Part shown: in pieces, positions 17,158 to 26,266 of the stretch
Position numbering within the stretch: position 1 is the stretch's first letter
Layout of the letters: every line of letters begins with the position of its first letter
Assembly: GCF_026262645.1 (NCBI RefSeq)
Contig: NZ_SHNO01000001.1
Coordinates: 1,736,001 to 1,800,000, forward strand
DNA length: 64,000 bases
Reading direction: 5' to 3'
Source: Candidatus Marimicrobium litorale
GTDB lineage: Bacteria; Pseudomonadota; Gammaproteobacteria; Pseudomonadales; Halieaceae
Translations under genes and position numbers: made by a program
Notes under the pieces: generated by a model
Told to the model about the DNA's origin: nothing
Database searches by the model: none
The model's input: only the letters and a program-made list of their open reading frames with translations

Positions 17158-18945
17158 TCAGGTGTCCAAGGGCTGTGTCGTCTCCAACAACCAGTCACGC
17201 TCCGACCCGGCCAGCAGCGGACCTATCTCATCCATCACTCGCTGGTGATAGTCGTTGAGCCAGGCGATCTCGGTAGCGTCGAGAAGCTCAATCACCAGTA
17301 AGCGGGTATCGAAAGGAACCAGGCTCAGAGTCTCAAACTCCAGCATGCCCCCGTCACCCGTGGCGGAGTCTAACTCACGCACGATCTGTAGGTTTTCACA
17401 ACGCATTCCAAAGGCGCCGTCACGGTAATAGCCAGGCTCATTGCTCACGATCATACCCGGCAGCAGGGGTACAGTACTTACTGCCTTGGATATTCGCTGA
17501 GGGCCTTCATGCACACTGAGGAATACACCGACCCCGTGCCCCGTGCCGTGGTCGTAATCAAGTCCTTCACGCCACAAGAACTGCCGCGCAAACCCATCCA
17601 GTTGTGTACCGGTTGTTCCACGCGGGAAGCGGACACGGGCCAGCGCGATATGCCCTTTCAACACCAGAGTAAACAGACGGCAGATTTCCGCATCGGGCTT
17701 ACCGATCGCCACGGTGCGAGTAATATCGGTAGTACCGTCGAGATACTGCCCTCCGCTATCCACCAGGTAGACGCTGTCAATGGGAAGAGCAGCTGGTTTT
17801 CCATTGAGGTGGTTGTAATGGCACATGGCGGCATTCGCACCGGCCGCAGATATCGTGTCAAAAGAGCAGGCGTGAAATCTCTCGCCCTGCGCTCGTTCCC
17901 GGTAAAGTCGCTCGGCAAGCGTTGCCTCGTCGTGCAGGCGTCCGGCCGCGACCTCAGCATCCAGCCAGGCGAGAAAACGAATCTCTGCGACGGCATCGCG
18001 CCTATGCGCACTGCGACTACCCTCACTCTCTACCGCGTTTTTTCTCGCCTTGGGTAATTGCACCGGATCCGCCCCGTCAACCAGTATCGCACCGGCATTT
18101 GCCAGAGACAGTTGCACCCAGGCACTGGCAGCGCCAGCGTCTGCGAGCACACGTAGGCCAGAGTAAGCAGCAAACACCTCGACAACGTGTTCCTCCGGCA
18201 CCACCCGCACACCCTCCCCTGCATGTTCAGGGAAACCTGGCGGCAAGCGTCGGGCGTCAACAAGCAGAGTGATTGACCCGTCCGCAGCCAGCATCGCCAG
18301 GCTCTGCACCACGGGGAGTTGAGGCATATCCATACCGCGGATGTTGAGTAACCAACTAATCGAATCCGGCGCGAACAAAAGTGCGGCATCGCAACCGCGC
18401 TTCACAAGCATGGCTGCGATGCGCTGCCGCTTGGACAGGCTGGACTCACCGGTCAGGCTATCCCCCAGCAAAAGAGCCGGTTTGGCGACTACAGCAGGAC
18501 GGTCTGCCCAGCAGCGATCAACAGGGTTGTCTGTATCCGCCACCAGGTCTACCTTCGCCTCCGCCAGCGTTTTCTGCGCGGCCCTGAACCACTGCAGACT
18601 GTGCAGGCGCGGATCACAGGCGACACGGCTCTTGGCCGGAAGCACCGATGCCAGCCAATCAGCCAGAGGCTCATCCAATAGGTGATGATACTCAAACAGA
18701 TCCGACGGAACCTCTGAACCTACCTGTACCGTGTAACGCCCATCGACAAAAATCGCTGCAGTGTCTCGCAGCACAACCGCGAGTCCCGCCGAACCGCTGA
18801 AGCCGCTGAGCCAGCGCAGGCGCTCGTTGCGCTCAGGTATATACTCGCCAAGGTATTCATCGGAACGGGGCACCAGACAGGCGTCGTAGCCGCACTGCGC
18901 CAGCCGTCCACGAACGGCACCGAGACGATCAGCGATGCGCATCAT
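17158..18945 (-). CDS. Xaa-Pro aminopeptidase (M24B, large form)
   Basis: This 595-residue enzyme has two creatinase-like N-terminal domains followed by a pita-bread M24 domain, the arrangement of the large aminopeptidase P form (like human XPNPEP1) rather than the ~440-residue E. coli PepP. The dimetal ligands are visible: the two aspartates in YLVDSGGQYLDGTTD, the histidine in HGTGHGVGVFLSVHEG, and glutamates in NEPGYY and CENLQIV. It removes an N-terminal residue preceding proline, probably in the cytoplasm since no signal peptide is seen. It is upstream of, and probably co-transcribed with, the symporter gene. Confidence 0.92.
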   Translation of the reverse strand: MMRIADRLGAVRGRLAQCGYDACLVPRSDEYLGEYIPERNERLRWLSGFSGSAGLAVVLRDTAAIFVDGRYTVQVGSEVPSDLFEYHHLLDEPLADWLASVLPAKSRVACDPRLHSLQWFRAAQKTLAEAKVDLVADTDNPVDRCWADRPAVVAKPALLLGDSLTGESSLSKRQRIAAMLVKRGCDAALLFAPDSISWLLNIRGMDMPQLPVVQSLAMLAADGSITLLVDARRLPPGFPEHAGEGVRVVPEEHVVEVFAAYSGLRVLADAGAASAWVQLSLANAGAILVDGADPVQLPKARKNAVESEGSRSAHRRDAVAEIRFLAWLDAEVAAGRLHDEATLAERLYRERAQGERFHACSFDTISAAGANAAMCHYNHLNGKPAALPIDSVYLVDSGGQYLDGTTDITRTVAIGKPDAEICRLFTLVLKGHIALARVRFPRGTTGTQLDGFARQFLWREGLDYDHGTGHGVGVFLSVHEGPQRISKAVSTVPLLPGMIVSNEPGYYRDGAFGMRCENLQIVRELDSATGDGGMLEFETLSLVPFDTRLLVIELLDATEIAWLNDYHQRVMDEIGPLLAGSERDWLLETTQPLDT

Positions 18946-19032
18946 CGCGCGCCTGGGGATTGAGTGAAAGAGCGGTTAGTCGCAGGCACCAGACCGGGGC
19001 ACGACAGCCGAGTGCCGCGCAGGCACGAAGGC

Positions 19033-19212
19033 CTATCCCTCGTAGAGATCAAAATCGTCTTTGGAAATACCACAATCCGGACATTCCCAATCCTCAGGTA
19101 TATCCTGCCATTTTGTTCCCGCAGCAATACCATCATCAGGCAGTCCCTCGGCTTCATCATAAATAAAGCCGCAAATCACACATTCATATTTCTTGAAATC
19201 AGAATCACTCAT
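19033..19212 (-). CDS. rubA: Rubredoxin
   Basis: This 59-residue gene encodes a typical rubredoxin. Two cysteine pairs, [15 protein letters not shown] and [13 protein letters not shown], bind one iron atom, and the [18 protein letters not shown] linker is typical. Rubredoxins pass electrons to partners such as alkane hydroxylase or flavoproteins. The ATG at 19212 has GAGAGAT a few bases upstream. The gene lies alone between gspN and aminopeptidase P, with no hydroxylase or rubredoxin reductase in the window, so its partner is unknown. Its own -10-like box lies at 19248-19253. Confidence 0.93.
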   Translation of the reverse strand: MSDSDFKKYECVICGFIYDEAEGLPDDGIAAGTKWQDIPEDWECPDCGISKDDFDLYEG

Positions 19213-19247
19213 TTAACGATCTCTCATCTGCTTGTTTTGTGCGCCGC

Positions 19248-19253
19248 ATTATA
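19248..19253 (-). promoter_or_regulatory. Putative -10 box upstream of rubredoxin
   Basis: On the minus strand TATAAT is followed by a GC-rich discriminator 36 bases before the rubredoxin ATG. A convincing -35 hexamer is lacking. A 6-bp inverted repeat (GTTCTG/CAGAAC, 19276-19295) lies just upstream and could be an operator or the 3' hairpin of the gsp transcript. Confidence 0.4.
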
Positions 19254-19310
19254 CGGCACAGCCCACAACGGGACGGTTCTGTTGGTCAGCAGAACTATAC
19301 CAGAGCCGGC

Positions 19311-20060
19311 CTAAAAGTTGCCGTCAACGCTAATCCGGTATTTCTCACCTTCCGGGGTAGCGATCAATCCCAGCATTTCCTGCATCTGGGGTTCCAGTTC
19401 ATCTTCACTGCGCATCAGAATGTTCAACGAGTAGCGCCTGTCATCCAACGCCACTCCCCCGCTGGCCTCAAGCGATCCTGCAAGGGTAACAATTTCACCG
19501 CGCAGGGGTTCACCATCGAGCTGCTGTAACTCAAGCGCATAACTACCCAGAGGCACAAGGCCACGCGGTGATTGCCAAGCGCCATCCTGCCAAACTAGTC
19601 TGCCCTGGGCACTGGCAGGCAGACCATTGATCAATGTGAGTTCTGAGAGCTGCAGTTTAAAGAGCCCATCGAGAGCAACGGGGGCGAAGTGGCGCAACAC
19701 ACCGGCGGCAATCTGCCCTTCGAAATCGTAAACCTCCAGATCGCTTTTCCCCCTGAGTAACAGATCACCGGAAAATGTCTGGTTGCCCCAGTCGCTACGC
19801 ACATTAATACGCGGCGCAAACAGCAGAAGGGAGAGGGGCTCAAGGGTCCAACTAACGGAACCGAGATGCCAATAGCCCTGCGGTAGTCGCAAACGTACCG
19901 CCGATGCATGGCCATTCCAGAGGGTGCCACTCAATCCACTCATCATCAGCTGGTCGACAGGCACCACATAGTTCAAAAGGCGCGCGGGAACAGACACCAG
20001 CAGCAGTACAAATAAGACGAGGGCCAGACTGGCTGCCCAGAGCAAGCGGGGGATTTTCAT
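19311..20060 (-). CDS. gspN: Type II secretion protein GspN
   Basis: This 249-residue protein is the last gene of the type II secretion operon. It has one N-terminal membrane helix (LLWAASLALVLFVLLLVSVP) followed by a beta-rich periplasmic domain with the family's YVVPVDQLMMSGLSGTLWNG start. GspN is a bitopic inner-membrane accessory of the secreton and is absent from some systems. It starts one base after the gspM stop codon. Identification rests on position and general layout, as the family is poorly conserved. Confidence 0.88.
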   Translation of the reverse strand: MKIPRLLWAASLALVLFVLLLVSVPARLLNYVVPVDQLMMSGLSGTLWNGHASAVRLRLPQGYWHLGSVSWTLEPLSLLLFAPRINVRSDWGNQTFSGDLLLRGKSDLEVYDFEGQIAAGVLRHFAPVALDGLFKLQLSELTLINGLPASAQGRLVWQDGAWQSPRGLVPLGSYALELQQLDGEPLRGEIVTLAGSLEASGGVALDDRRYSLNILMRSEDELEPQMQEMLGLIATPEGEKYRISVDGNF

Positions 20061-20061
20061 A

Positions 20062-20535
20062 CTATCCCGCCTCGGCTATTTTTACGGTGACATTGACTAA
20101 ACCCGACGTTCCGGCCTGAGTCAGGGAGAGCTCGCGTACCAATAATCCCGTGCCGTTTTCCATCTCATGCAGCCACTGCATCATCGCACCGAAATCCGCA
20201 TTCTCAAGGCGTACCTGAATTTCTCCCTGCCGATTCGGTTGCATGCGGATAACTGGCAGCTTGAACCGAGTGGTAGATTCGTTGATGACCGACGTGAGAT
20301 TGCGCCGCGTACCCGGCTGGGCTCCGCTCTTGCGCAACTGCATAATTTGCGACACCATCGCGTCCACACGGACACGGGATTCCGCAACCGCCTCATTTTG
20401 AACGATCAGCACCTCCCGTCGATTGTCCAGCGGCGCCCACGCCAAACTATATAGTAGGTAGATCAGCACAACGCCCACCAGCACCAGCAGACTCAGCTGC
20501 TCTCTCTGCGCTAGCTGTGAGAACCACTCTTTCAT
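20062..20535 (-). CDS. gspM: Type II secretion protein GspM
   Basis: This 157-residue bitopic protein has a membrane helix at about residues 15-33 (SLLVLVGVVLIYLLYSLAW) and a periplasmic ferredoxin-like domain. The N-terminal KEWFSQLAQREQL segment is typical of GspM. It binds GspL and helps assemble the inner-membrane platform. The start overlaps the gspL stop by four bases. Confidence 0.9.
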   Translation of the reverse strand: MKEWFSQLAQREQLSLLVLVGVVLIYLLYSLAWAPLDNRREVLIVQNEAVAESRVRVDAMVSQIMQLRKSGAQPGTRRNLTSVINESTTRFKLPVIRMQPNRQGEIQVRLENADFGAMMQWLHEMENGTGLLVRELSLTQAGTSGLVNVTVKIAEAG

Positions 20536-21734
20536 GATCGGTCCTTGACTCGCAAGCGGGCACTGACCCGGTCGCCGCGTGTATTACTGCTCTCCATGAC
20601 CGCCTCAAGACCCGCGTCGTTGATACGACTGCGCAGCTTTTCCACCGCATCAAAATCTCGCGCTCCGATATTGAGACGCATCTCATCGCTCTTGTCGTTG
20701 TAATTAACGGTCGTAATTGTTGTGCCGGGCAACGCATTAACCGCCGCGCCGACCGTATTCAGCAGCCGCACAAATCCACTACCCTCACCTGACCCGCCCA
20801 TGGAATCAAGCTGACGGCGCAGCTGCTTTTCCACGTCGACCACCGCTCCGCGGGGAAAGGCGCTGCGATAGCTCGTCTCCATGGCACTACGCATGGCAAG
20901 ATTTTGTTGCGACAGGCCTCGATATTCCGCATAGGTCGCCGAGACTTGCAGGATGAAAGCCGCAGCAAAAGCCATCGCGACAAGGCGCCACTGACGCCAC
21001 CATAGCCCCAATGGCAGGCGGGGCGCATAGTGTCCCTGCAAAAGATTGAGATTGGGTTCCACAGACTCGCTGAGCATCAGGGCGGCACAAAGACCTCCCT
21101 GTCGCCACTGCACCCTGTCTCTGAATTCAACAGGCACCAGGGCAATATCCGCATCCTGGTCAGTCCCGTAAACCACAATGGCCTGGGGGTGATTCGAATC
21201 ACGCAGTACACCCTGCAATACGGGATCAACCATGGCCGGCTCCAGTGTGAAACCGTCGCACTGTCCGGTACGCGCGATCACCTTGGCATCCTCTACCGCG
21301 AGACACCATTCGCCCGTCTGCCATGGCAGCAAGAGGGGCTCAGGTAACCACGCGGCCATGTCCGGCAGCGACTCGATAATCGTCTGCCACGCGGCCATTT
21401 GCTCGTGCGCAACAATCGCAACGCCGTACTCTGTATCACTCAGCGGGCAATAGGCAAAATGCAGGTCCTCCACATCAGTCGCGACCTGCTCTTCAAGCGA
21501 AAACGGCAGTGACCGGCTGAGGTGTTTTTTTTCCTCCGGGGCGACCGGCACCGTCAACAGGCGGGCGTCCTCTCCCGGCACCGCGAAACAGGCACGGATA
21601 CGACGCTGTGAAAGGGCCGCTGCCAGTTGCTCAAGCACCCCCTCATTATCCAGCCAGCGTGGCTCTGTCCCGGCACCGGGGGGGTACCATGCCAGGCGGT
21701 CGCCGACCAGTCGTACTATAGTCGTGTCTCGCAA
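20532..21734 (-). CDS. gspL: Type II secretion protein GspL
   Basis: This 400-residue protein has a cytoplasmic actin-like domain (about 1-245), one membrane helix (about 250-268) and a periplasmic ferredoxin-like domain that ends with GDRVSARLRV. It links the ATPase GspE to the platform. The start codon appears to be TTG at 21734; no in-frame ATG is available nearby, and the first residues match the usual beginning of the domain. A 51-base gap separates it from gspK, the widest in the lower half of the operon. Confidence 0.9.
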   Translation of the reverse strand: MRDTTIVRLVGDRLAWYPPGAGTEPRWLDNEGVLEQLAAALSQRRIRACFAVPGEDARLLTVPVAPEEKKHLSRSLPFSLEEQVATDVEDLHFAYCPLSDTEYGVAIVAHEQMAAWQTIIESLPDMAAWLPEPLLLPWQTGEWCLAVEDAKVIARTGQCDGFTLEPAMVDPVLQGVLRDSNHPQAIVVYGTDQDADIALVPVEFRDRVQWRQGGLCAALMLSESVEPNLNLLQGHYAPRLPLGLWWRQWRLVAMAFAAAFILQVSATYAEYRGLSQQNLAMRSAMETSYRSAFPRGAVVDVEKQLRRQLDSMGGSGEGSGFVRLLNTVGAAVNALPGTTITTVNYNDKSDEMRLNIGARDFDAVEKLRSRINDAGLEAVMESSNTRGDRVSARLRVKDRS

Positions 21735-21785
21735 AACGTTGCTGTTCCCCGGATATGTCTCATTCGGCCGATGTAAGACAATGAT

Positions 21786-22823
21786 TTAAAGGCTGCCGTT
21801 GGCTCTGGAAAGCGATCCGACCACGCGAGCTCGCCGCTGCAACACACTGTACAAGCGCATTTCCCTGTCGGCAACCTTCGCCGTTGCCGACAGCAGGAAA
21901 TAGGAGCTGCTTTCGCCCAGTAGTGCGCTTGCTCCCTCCATCTTCGCTTTCTTGCCCGCAAATACCGGGCTTTCCAAAAATGCTTTCTTATCCTGGTACT
22001 CGCTGCTGCGCAACGCCTCTCCCTCTTCTTCCGTCAGCGGATTCAGATTGTCATCTTCATTAATACTGCGCAGCACCGTCGGAGGGGCTGTGTGAATGTT
22101 CAACTGGGTGTCTTCGGGCAGCGCGGCTACCCATGGGGCCAATGCAGCATAAATTTCCGGCGTCATATTGGCTACGGCACGCAGTTCACTGACACTCGTC
22201 AGGCTGCGATTAGGTGGGCGATACGCGGGCGTTAAACCCGAATAATAGTTATCCTCGGCCCCATTGAGGGCAGGCTCCTGATCTTCATCCAGCCAATCAC
22301 TGATCGCGTCAACAATAACAATCGCTTCTTGCTGGCTCAGGGCCGGCTCACCGAGGGCCTGCAACAGGCGGATAAACTGCTGTTGCTGGGGCGTGAATTT
22401 ACGCGGCTGTCCTGGCTGTATTGCAATTCTTTCCGCTAACAGGTTCAGGTTGAAAAGTCCCTGCAGATCTTGTAATTCTCCCCTGATCCAGCCAATACCC
22501 TCCAGAGGCATCGGCTGTTTGACCTCGTCGCTATTCCAGATCTCCGTGAGATCATCTCTGGGAATTTCGTCCTGCTTGTCCTGATCGTAGTCCGTTTTCA
22601 GGACCATGCCCGCCAGTTCCTCACCAGCACGCAGATAGGCCTGCACCTGCGCGTCGGACAGTATGTTGGCGCTCCTTTGGTAATAACGATTGAACTCGCT
22701 TTTCATGGCAACAGCCAGCGCCGCCGCTAATGCAAAAATCAGCATGGCGACTATCAACGCGGCGCCACCCTGGCGCTGCCGATCATTGCGCGCTTGTCGG
22801 TCTCTAAAGCGGAGGTAATGCAT
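21786..22823 (-). CDS. gspK: Minor pseudopilin GspK
   Basis: This 345-residue protein is the large pseudopilin that caps the pseudopilus tip. The leader RQRQGG precedes a hydrophobic helix (AALIVAMLIFALAAALAVAM) that lacks the Glu5 found in other pilins, a known feature of GspK. The large globular domain with helical insertions is of normal size. The start overlaps gspJ by 20 bases. PilD, encoded at 58385-59251, would process it. Confidence 0.92.
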   Translation of the reverse strand: MHYLRFRDRQARNDRQRQGGAALIVAMLIFALAAALAVAMKSEFNRYYQRSANILSDAQVQAYLRAGEELAGMVLKTDYDQDKQDEIPRDDLTEIWNSDEVKQPMPLEGIGWIRGELQDLQGLFNLNLLAERIAIQPGQPRKFTPQQQQFIRLLQALGEPALSQQEAIVIVDAISDWLDEDQEPALNGAEDNYYSGLTPAYRPPNRSLTSVSELRAVANMTPEIYAALAPWVAALPEDTQLNIHTAPPTVLRSINEDDNLNPLTEEEGEALRSSEYQDKKAFLESPVFAGKKAKMEGASALLGESSSYFLLSATAKVADREMRLYSVLQRRARVVGSLSRANGSL

Positions 22824-23460
22824 ACAATCGCCTGATCTCTTCCCAGTCGTCCAACTGCAGTATGATTTCTACGGCGGTAGGTGGCGCAAGGCTGGCATTG
22901 GGCGCGCTCGTATCGGCCACCCAGTTCTCGATCCAATCGGAGGTATCTATGCTCAACCCGCGATTGCTCACCTGCAACTGATCCAACCCTGCCATAAAAC
23001 GCAGTTGCATCTCGTCTACACCCTCCAGTAGCAGCACACTGGTCGGCTCGGTGCTTGCGGCGCGGTCCAGCACCGTGTAGCTATCCCGCCACAGCGCGTC
23101 GTCTTCGAGGCGGTAGTTCACCCGCTGCAAGTTGCTGCGTGGATAGCCATTCGGGTTGTGCCAGCCGGCGCGGGTAAAACTCAGGGGAAACCGGGCAAGC
23201 AGCCCGCCAGTCAAGCCCGGTTCACGTTCGCCGAATTCATCCCGAACAGGACGATCAACGAACTGGCGTAAGTCGCGAGAGAGGATCATGAAGGCACGGT
23301 TGATTTCATAAGAGCGGTCAGTGTTATCACGCAATCGTTCGGCGCCGCTCAAGACGGCGGAGAGACTGGTATAGGCGATCACCGAAACAAACGCCGTTAT
23401 ACCAAGCGCAATCAGCACCTCTACAAGCGTAAAACCGGCGGTCGCCCTGCGCGGTATCAC
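22804..23460 (-). CDS. gspJ: Minor pseudopilin GspJ
   Basis: This 218-residue prepilin-like protein has a type III leader (RRATAG) and the helix FTLVEVLIALGITAF with Glu5. The GTG start at 23460 forms a GTGA overlap with the gspI stop codon. With GspI and GspK it makes the tip complex of the pseudopilus. Confidence 0.92.
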   Translation of the reverse strand: MIPRRATAGFTLVEVLIALGITAFVSVIAYTSLSAVLSGAERLRDNTDRSYEINRAFMILSRDLRQFVDRPVRDEFGEREPGLTGGLLARFPLSFTRAGWHNPNGYPRSNLQRVNYRLEDDALWRDSYTVLDRAASTEPTSVLLLEGVDEMQLRFMAGLDQLQVSNRGLSIDTSDWIENWVADTSAPNASLAPPTAVEIILQLDDWEEIRRLYALPPL

Positions 23461-23894
23461 GACGCCTCCAACGGGGGTTGGTCACCCTCCTGCGACGGTA
23501 ATTCCTCCACGTCAGTTTCAAGGTCACTGGTCATAAATGCGGTCAGCGTGTAAACAGGATCATCGTCCTGTTCTCCCTCGGGGGCGACATTGATTTCGAT
23601 ACGATAGAACTTATCCATAGGCGTGGCCTTGGTCTCTTGCCACCAACGCCAATCGCGACCGGCCATAGGCGATACGCCGTTATCTTTCCCTGCGACCAGA
23701 TTGCCGCTAGCCCCAATCACCAGCCGCATTTCATTGAGCTTATTGGCGGCTACCATCTGTGCAATGGTCTTGTCGCGCAGGTACGCGGTATCGTTCATCT
23801 GCTGCGACAGCGCCATCAACACAGCGGGCAATGCGATAGCCACAATGGCGAGCGCTACCATTACCTCCACCAGTGTGAATCCTCTGCTGTTCAC
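23457..23894 (-). CDS. gspI: Minor pseudopilin GspI
   Basis: This 145-residue prepilin-like protein starts NSRG, then FTLVEVMVALAIVAIA with Glu5. The start is GTG at 23894 and shares one base with the gspH stop. The length is slightly greater than the roughly 120-residue standard because of an acidic C-terminal tail (ETDVEELPSQEGDQPPLE). It nucleates the pseudopilus tip with GspJ and GspK. Confidence 0.92.
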   Translation of the reverse strand: MNSRGFTLVEVMVALAIVAIALPAVLMALSQQMNDTAYLRDKTIAQMVAANKLNEMRLVIGASGNLVAGKDNGVSPMAGRDWRWWQETKATPMDKFYRIEINVAPEGEQDDDPVYTLTAFMTSDLETDVEELPSQEGDQPPLEAS

Positions 23895-24517
23895 TAGAGA
23901 TCCTCGTCGTCCGGTCTGCCGCGGCGCATCACCTCAAACCGTCCCAACAGGTCCCACTCGATACGCCACAACAATTCACCGTCATCGGTCCGCACCACAT
24001 CAATAGCCCCCACCGTTGTCTCGCCACTGGCATAAAAAACAACTTGCGGAGCCACTATATCGCTGCCCTCGTCCTCCAGTGACAACTCCACCAGCGGAGC
24101 GTCCTCCAGTTCAAGCTGCAGAGAAATACCCGGGGCCATAGCCTGAGTCTCGAACAGGTCTTTGCCGCTGGCAGGCGTTTGCCAGCCATCCAGAGCGCGC
24201 TCCAGCCACTGATAGCGGTAAATGACCTCCCTCCCCTCCAGACGTTCTTCGAGTAACAATCCGTAATCGACACCCGACATCTGTGCTTCATCCAGGGCAT
24301 ACGCACCAACACTTGCCAGGTTGCGCACTCGGGACTCCAGCTCGATCTCCTGTCCGCCGGAGGTAAAATTAAAGCTGACCATGGAGGTAATCAATACGAT
24401 AACGAACAGGGCAACGAGCAGCTCCAGCAGACTGAAACCCCGGTGGCGGAAAACGACAGGGACAACACCACAACGTGACAAGGCGTCGCTGTGAGGCTGG
24501 CCTTGTGTTATCTTCAT
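23894..24517 (-). CDS. gspH: Minor pseudopilin GspH
   Basis: The prepilin signature RHRG/FSLLELLVALFVIVLI identifies a pseudopilin, and its place between gspG and gspI makes it GspH. The ATG at 24517 gives a 207-residue protein with a leader of about 27 residues, longer than usual. An in-frame start at 24583 would lengthen it further and is less likely. The globular part (about 150 residues) follows the family size. Confidence 0.88.
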   Translation of the reverse strand: MKITQGQPHSDALSRCGVVPVVFRHRGFSLLELLVALFVIVLITSMVSFNFTSGGQEIELESRVRNLASVGAYALDEAQMSGVDYGLLLEERLEGREVIYRYQWLERALDGWQTPASGKDLFETQAMAPGISLQLELEDAPLVELSLEDEGSDIVAPQVVFYASGETTVGAIDVVRTDDGELLWRIEWDLLGRFEVMRRGRPDDEDL

Positions 24518-24589
24518 CGGCAATTGCAGATGCCAGCGGGTAGCCAACTGCCAAACAGCAATAGACACAGGGCACGAGCCCAAGGCATG

Positions 24590-25024
24590 TTATTCCTTAC
24601 TTTTCCAGTTACCGATATCGGCATTCTGTCCCTCACCGCCCGACAGACCATCGGCACCCAGCGTATAAATATCTACCGCGCCATTTTCTCCGGGACTCAG
24701 ATAGAGATAGGGGCGACCCCAGGGGTCAAAGGGAAGTTGCTCCAGGTAGCCACCCTGCTTGAAATTGCGCGGTTCGGGATCCAGTGTGCTGGCCTCCACG
24801 AGGGCCTCGAGGCCCTGCTCTGTCGTCGGATACACATAATTATCCAGACGATAAATTTTGAGGGCTGTTTCAATTGCGTTGAAATCAGCCCGCGCCTTTT
24901 GCACACGCGCCTCATCTGCACGGTTCAACACGGTGGGCGCGACCACGCTGATCAGCAACCCCATAATGACCAGCACCACCAGTATCTCAACCAGTGAAAA
25001 ACCTGTATTTCGCTTCGCATTCAT
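24590..25024 (-). CDS. gspG: Major pseudopilin GspG
   Basis: This 144-residue protein is the main subunit of the pseudopilus. The leader MNAKRNTG is followed by FSLVEILVVLVIMGLLISVV with Glu5, and the C-terminal loop (LGADGLSGGEGQNADIGNW) has the aspartates and glycines of the calcium site found in GspG proteins. It follows gspF by three bases. Confidence 0.95.
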   Translation of the reverse strand: MNAKRNTGFSLVEILVVLVIMGLLISVVAPTVLNRADEARVQKARADFNAIETALKIYRLDNYVYPTTEQGLEALVEASTLDPEPRNFKQGGYLEQLPFDPWGRPYLYLSPGENGAVDIYTLGADGLSGGEGQNADIGNWKSKE

Positions 25025-25027
25025 TGC

Positions 25028-26248
25028 TTAATTCACCATTGTATTTAAATCGAATATGGGCAGCAGGATGGCGAGCACAATCGTCAGTACCATACCACCC
25101 ATAAACACCACCATCAGGGGCTCGAACAGACTCATCAAGGTGCCCAGTGTCATCTCCAGCTCGCGCTCCTGATTGGTCGCTGAGCGCTCCAGCATGGTCT
25201 CGAGTTCACCACTGGTCTCACCGCTGGCCACCATATGCACCATCATGGGTGGAAAACGGCCACTTTCTCGCAGAGCCCTGTTCAGGCTACTCCCCTCTTG
25301 CACGTGCTCTGCCACCTCCTCGCTGTCATCGCGTAACACCAGGTTGACCATCACCTGTCCAGAAATTCGCAATGACTCCAACAGAGGCACTCCGCTGGCC
25401 ATCAGTATACTCAGTGTCGAGGCGAAACGCGCCGTGTCCATTACGATGAGCAATCGAGATAAACCCGGTATCCGCAGCAACAGTCGGTGCCAGCGCTTGC
25501 GACGCTGGGGCGGACGCAGAAAGCGTCGAAACAAAACGGTAAACGTCACTGCGCCCAACACCACCCATAGCCCGTACTGCTGCGAAAAATCACTGGCCAC
25601 AATCAAACCCTTGGTCAGCACCGGTAAATCACGATCGCTATGCGCAAAAATACCGACCAGTTCCGGCACCACGAATACCATCAGCAAAAAAATCACTGCG
25701 ACCGCCACGCCGACCAGTATAAAGGGGTAAATCATAGCCATTTTGAGTTTCTGGCCGGTGAACTGCCGCTGTTCGGTATAGTCCGCCAGATTCTCAAGCA
25801 CCGGGCCAAGATAGCCGGCGTGTTCTCCGGCGGTCACCATCGCACAATACATTTCATCGAATACACGTGGGAACTCTCCCATGCCATAGGCCAGTGTGTG
25901 CCCCTCGGCGACCCGCGAACGTACCTGTAACAACATGCCCTTAATACGCGGACTGCGGCTTTGTTCCGCCGTCGCCTGCAGGGCCTCGTCCAGCGGCAAA
26001 TTGGCCTCGACCAGCGTGGCAAGCTGGCGCGTGATCAGCGCCAGGTCACCAACGCTGATCCGGGAAAAATAGACCGAGAGGTTAAAGCGGTCCTTGTTGC
26101 CCTCGGCGCGATTGGCTTCGGCAACTTCGACGGGTCGTAATTCTTTGCCGCGCAATTGCCCGCGGATCTGACGCTCGGAGTCTCCCTCCAATACACCTTT
26201 TACCAATTTGCCGTCGGCGTTGAGCGCCCGGTAACGATAAGCGGTCAT
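25028..26248 (-). CDS. gspF: Type II secretion platform protein GspF
   Basis: This 406-residue polytopic inner-membrane protein contains two tandem T2SSF domains, each with an ALITRQLATLVEANLPLDEAL-like segment and membrane helices, ending in the typical LAILLPIFDLNTMV. It shares its fold with PilC at 57141-58361. It sits between the ATPase gene and the major pseudopilin gene, as is standard. Confidence 0.95.
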   Translation of the reverse strand: MTAYRYRALNADGKLVKGVLEGDSERQIRGQLRGKELRPVEVAEANRAEGNKDRFNLSVYFSRISVGDLALITRQLATLVEANLPLDEALQATAEQSRSPRIKGMLLQVRSRVAEGHTLAYGMGEFPRVFDEMYCAMVTAGEHAGYLGPVLENLADYTEQRQFTGQKLKMAMIYPFILVGVAVAVIFLLMVFVVPELVGIFAHSDRDLPVLTKGLIVASDFSQQYGLWVVLGAVTFTVLFRRFLRPPQRRKRWHRLLLRIPGLSRLLIVMDTARFASTLSILMASGVPLLESLRISGQVMVNLVLRDDSEEVAEHVQEGSSLNRALRESGRFPPMMVHMVASGETSGELETMLERSATNQERELEMTLGTLMSLFEPLMVVFMGGMVLTIVLAILLPIFDLNTMVN

Positions 26249-26266
26249 GGCTTAGTTCGCCGCCGG

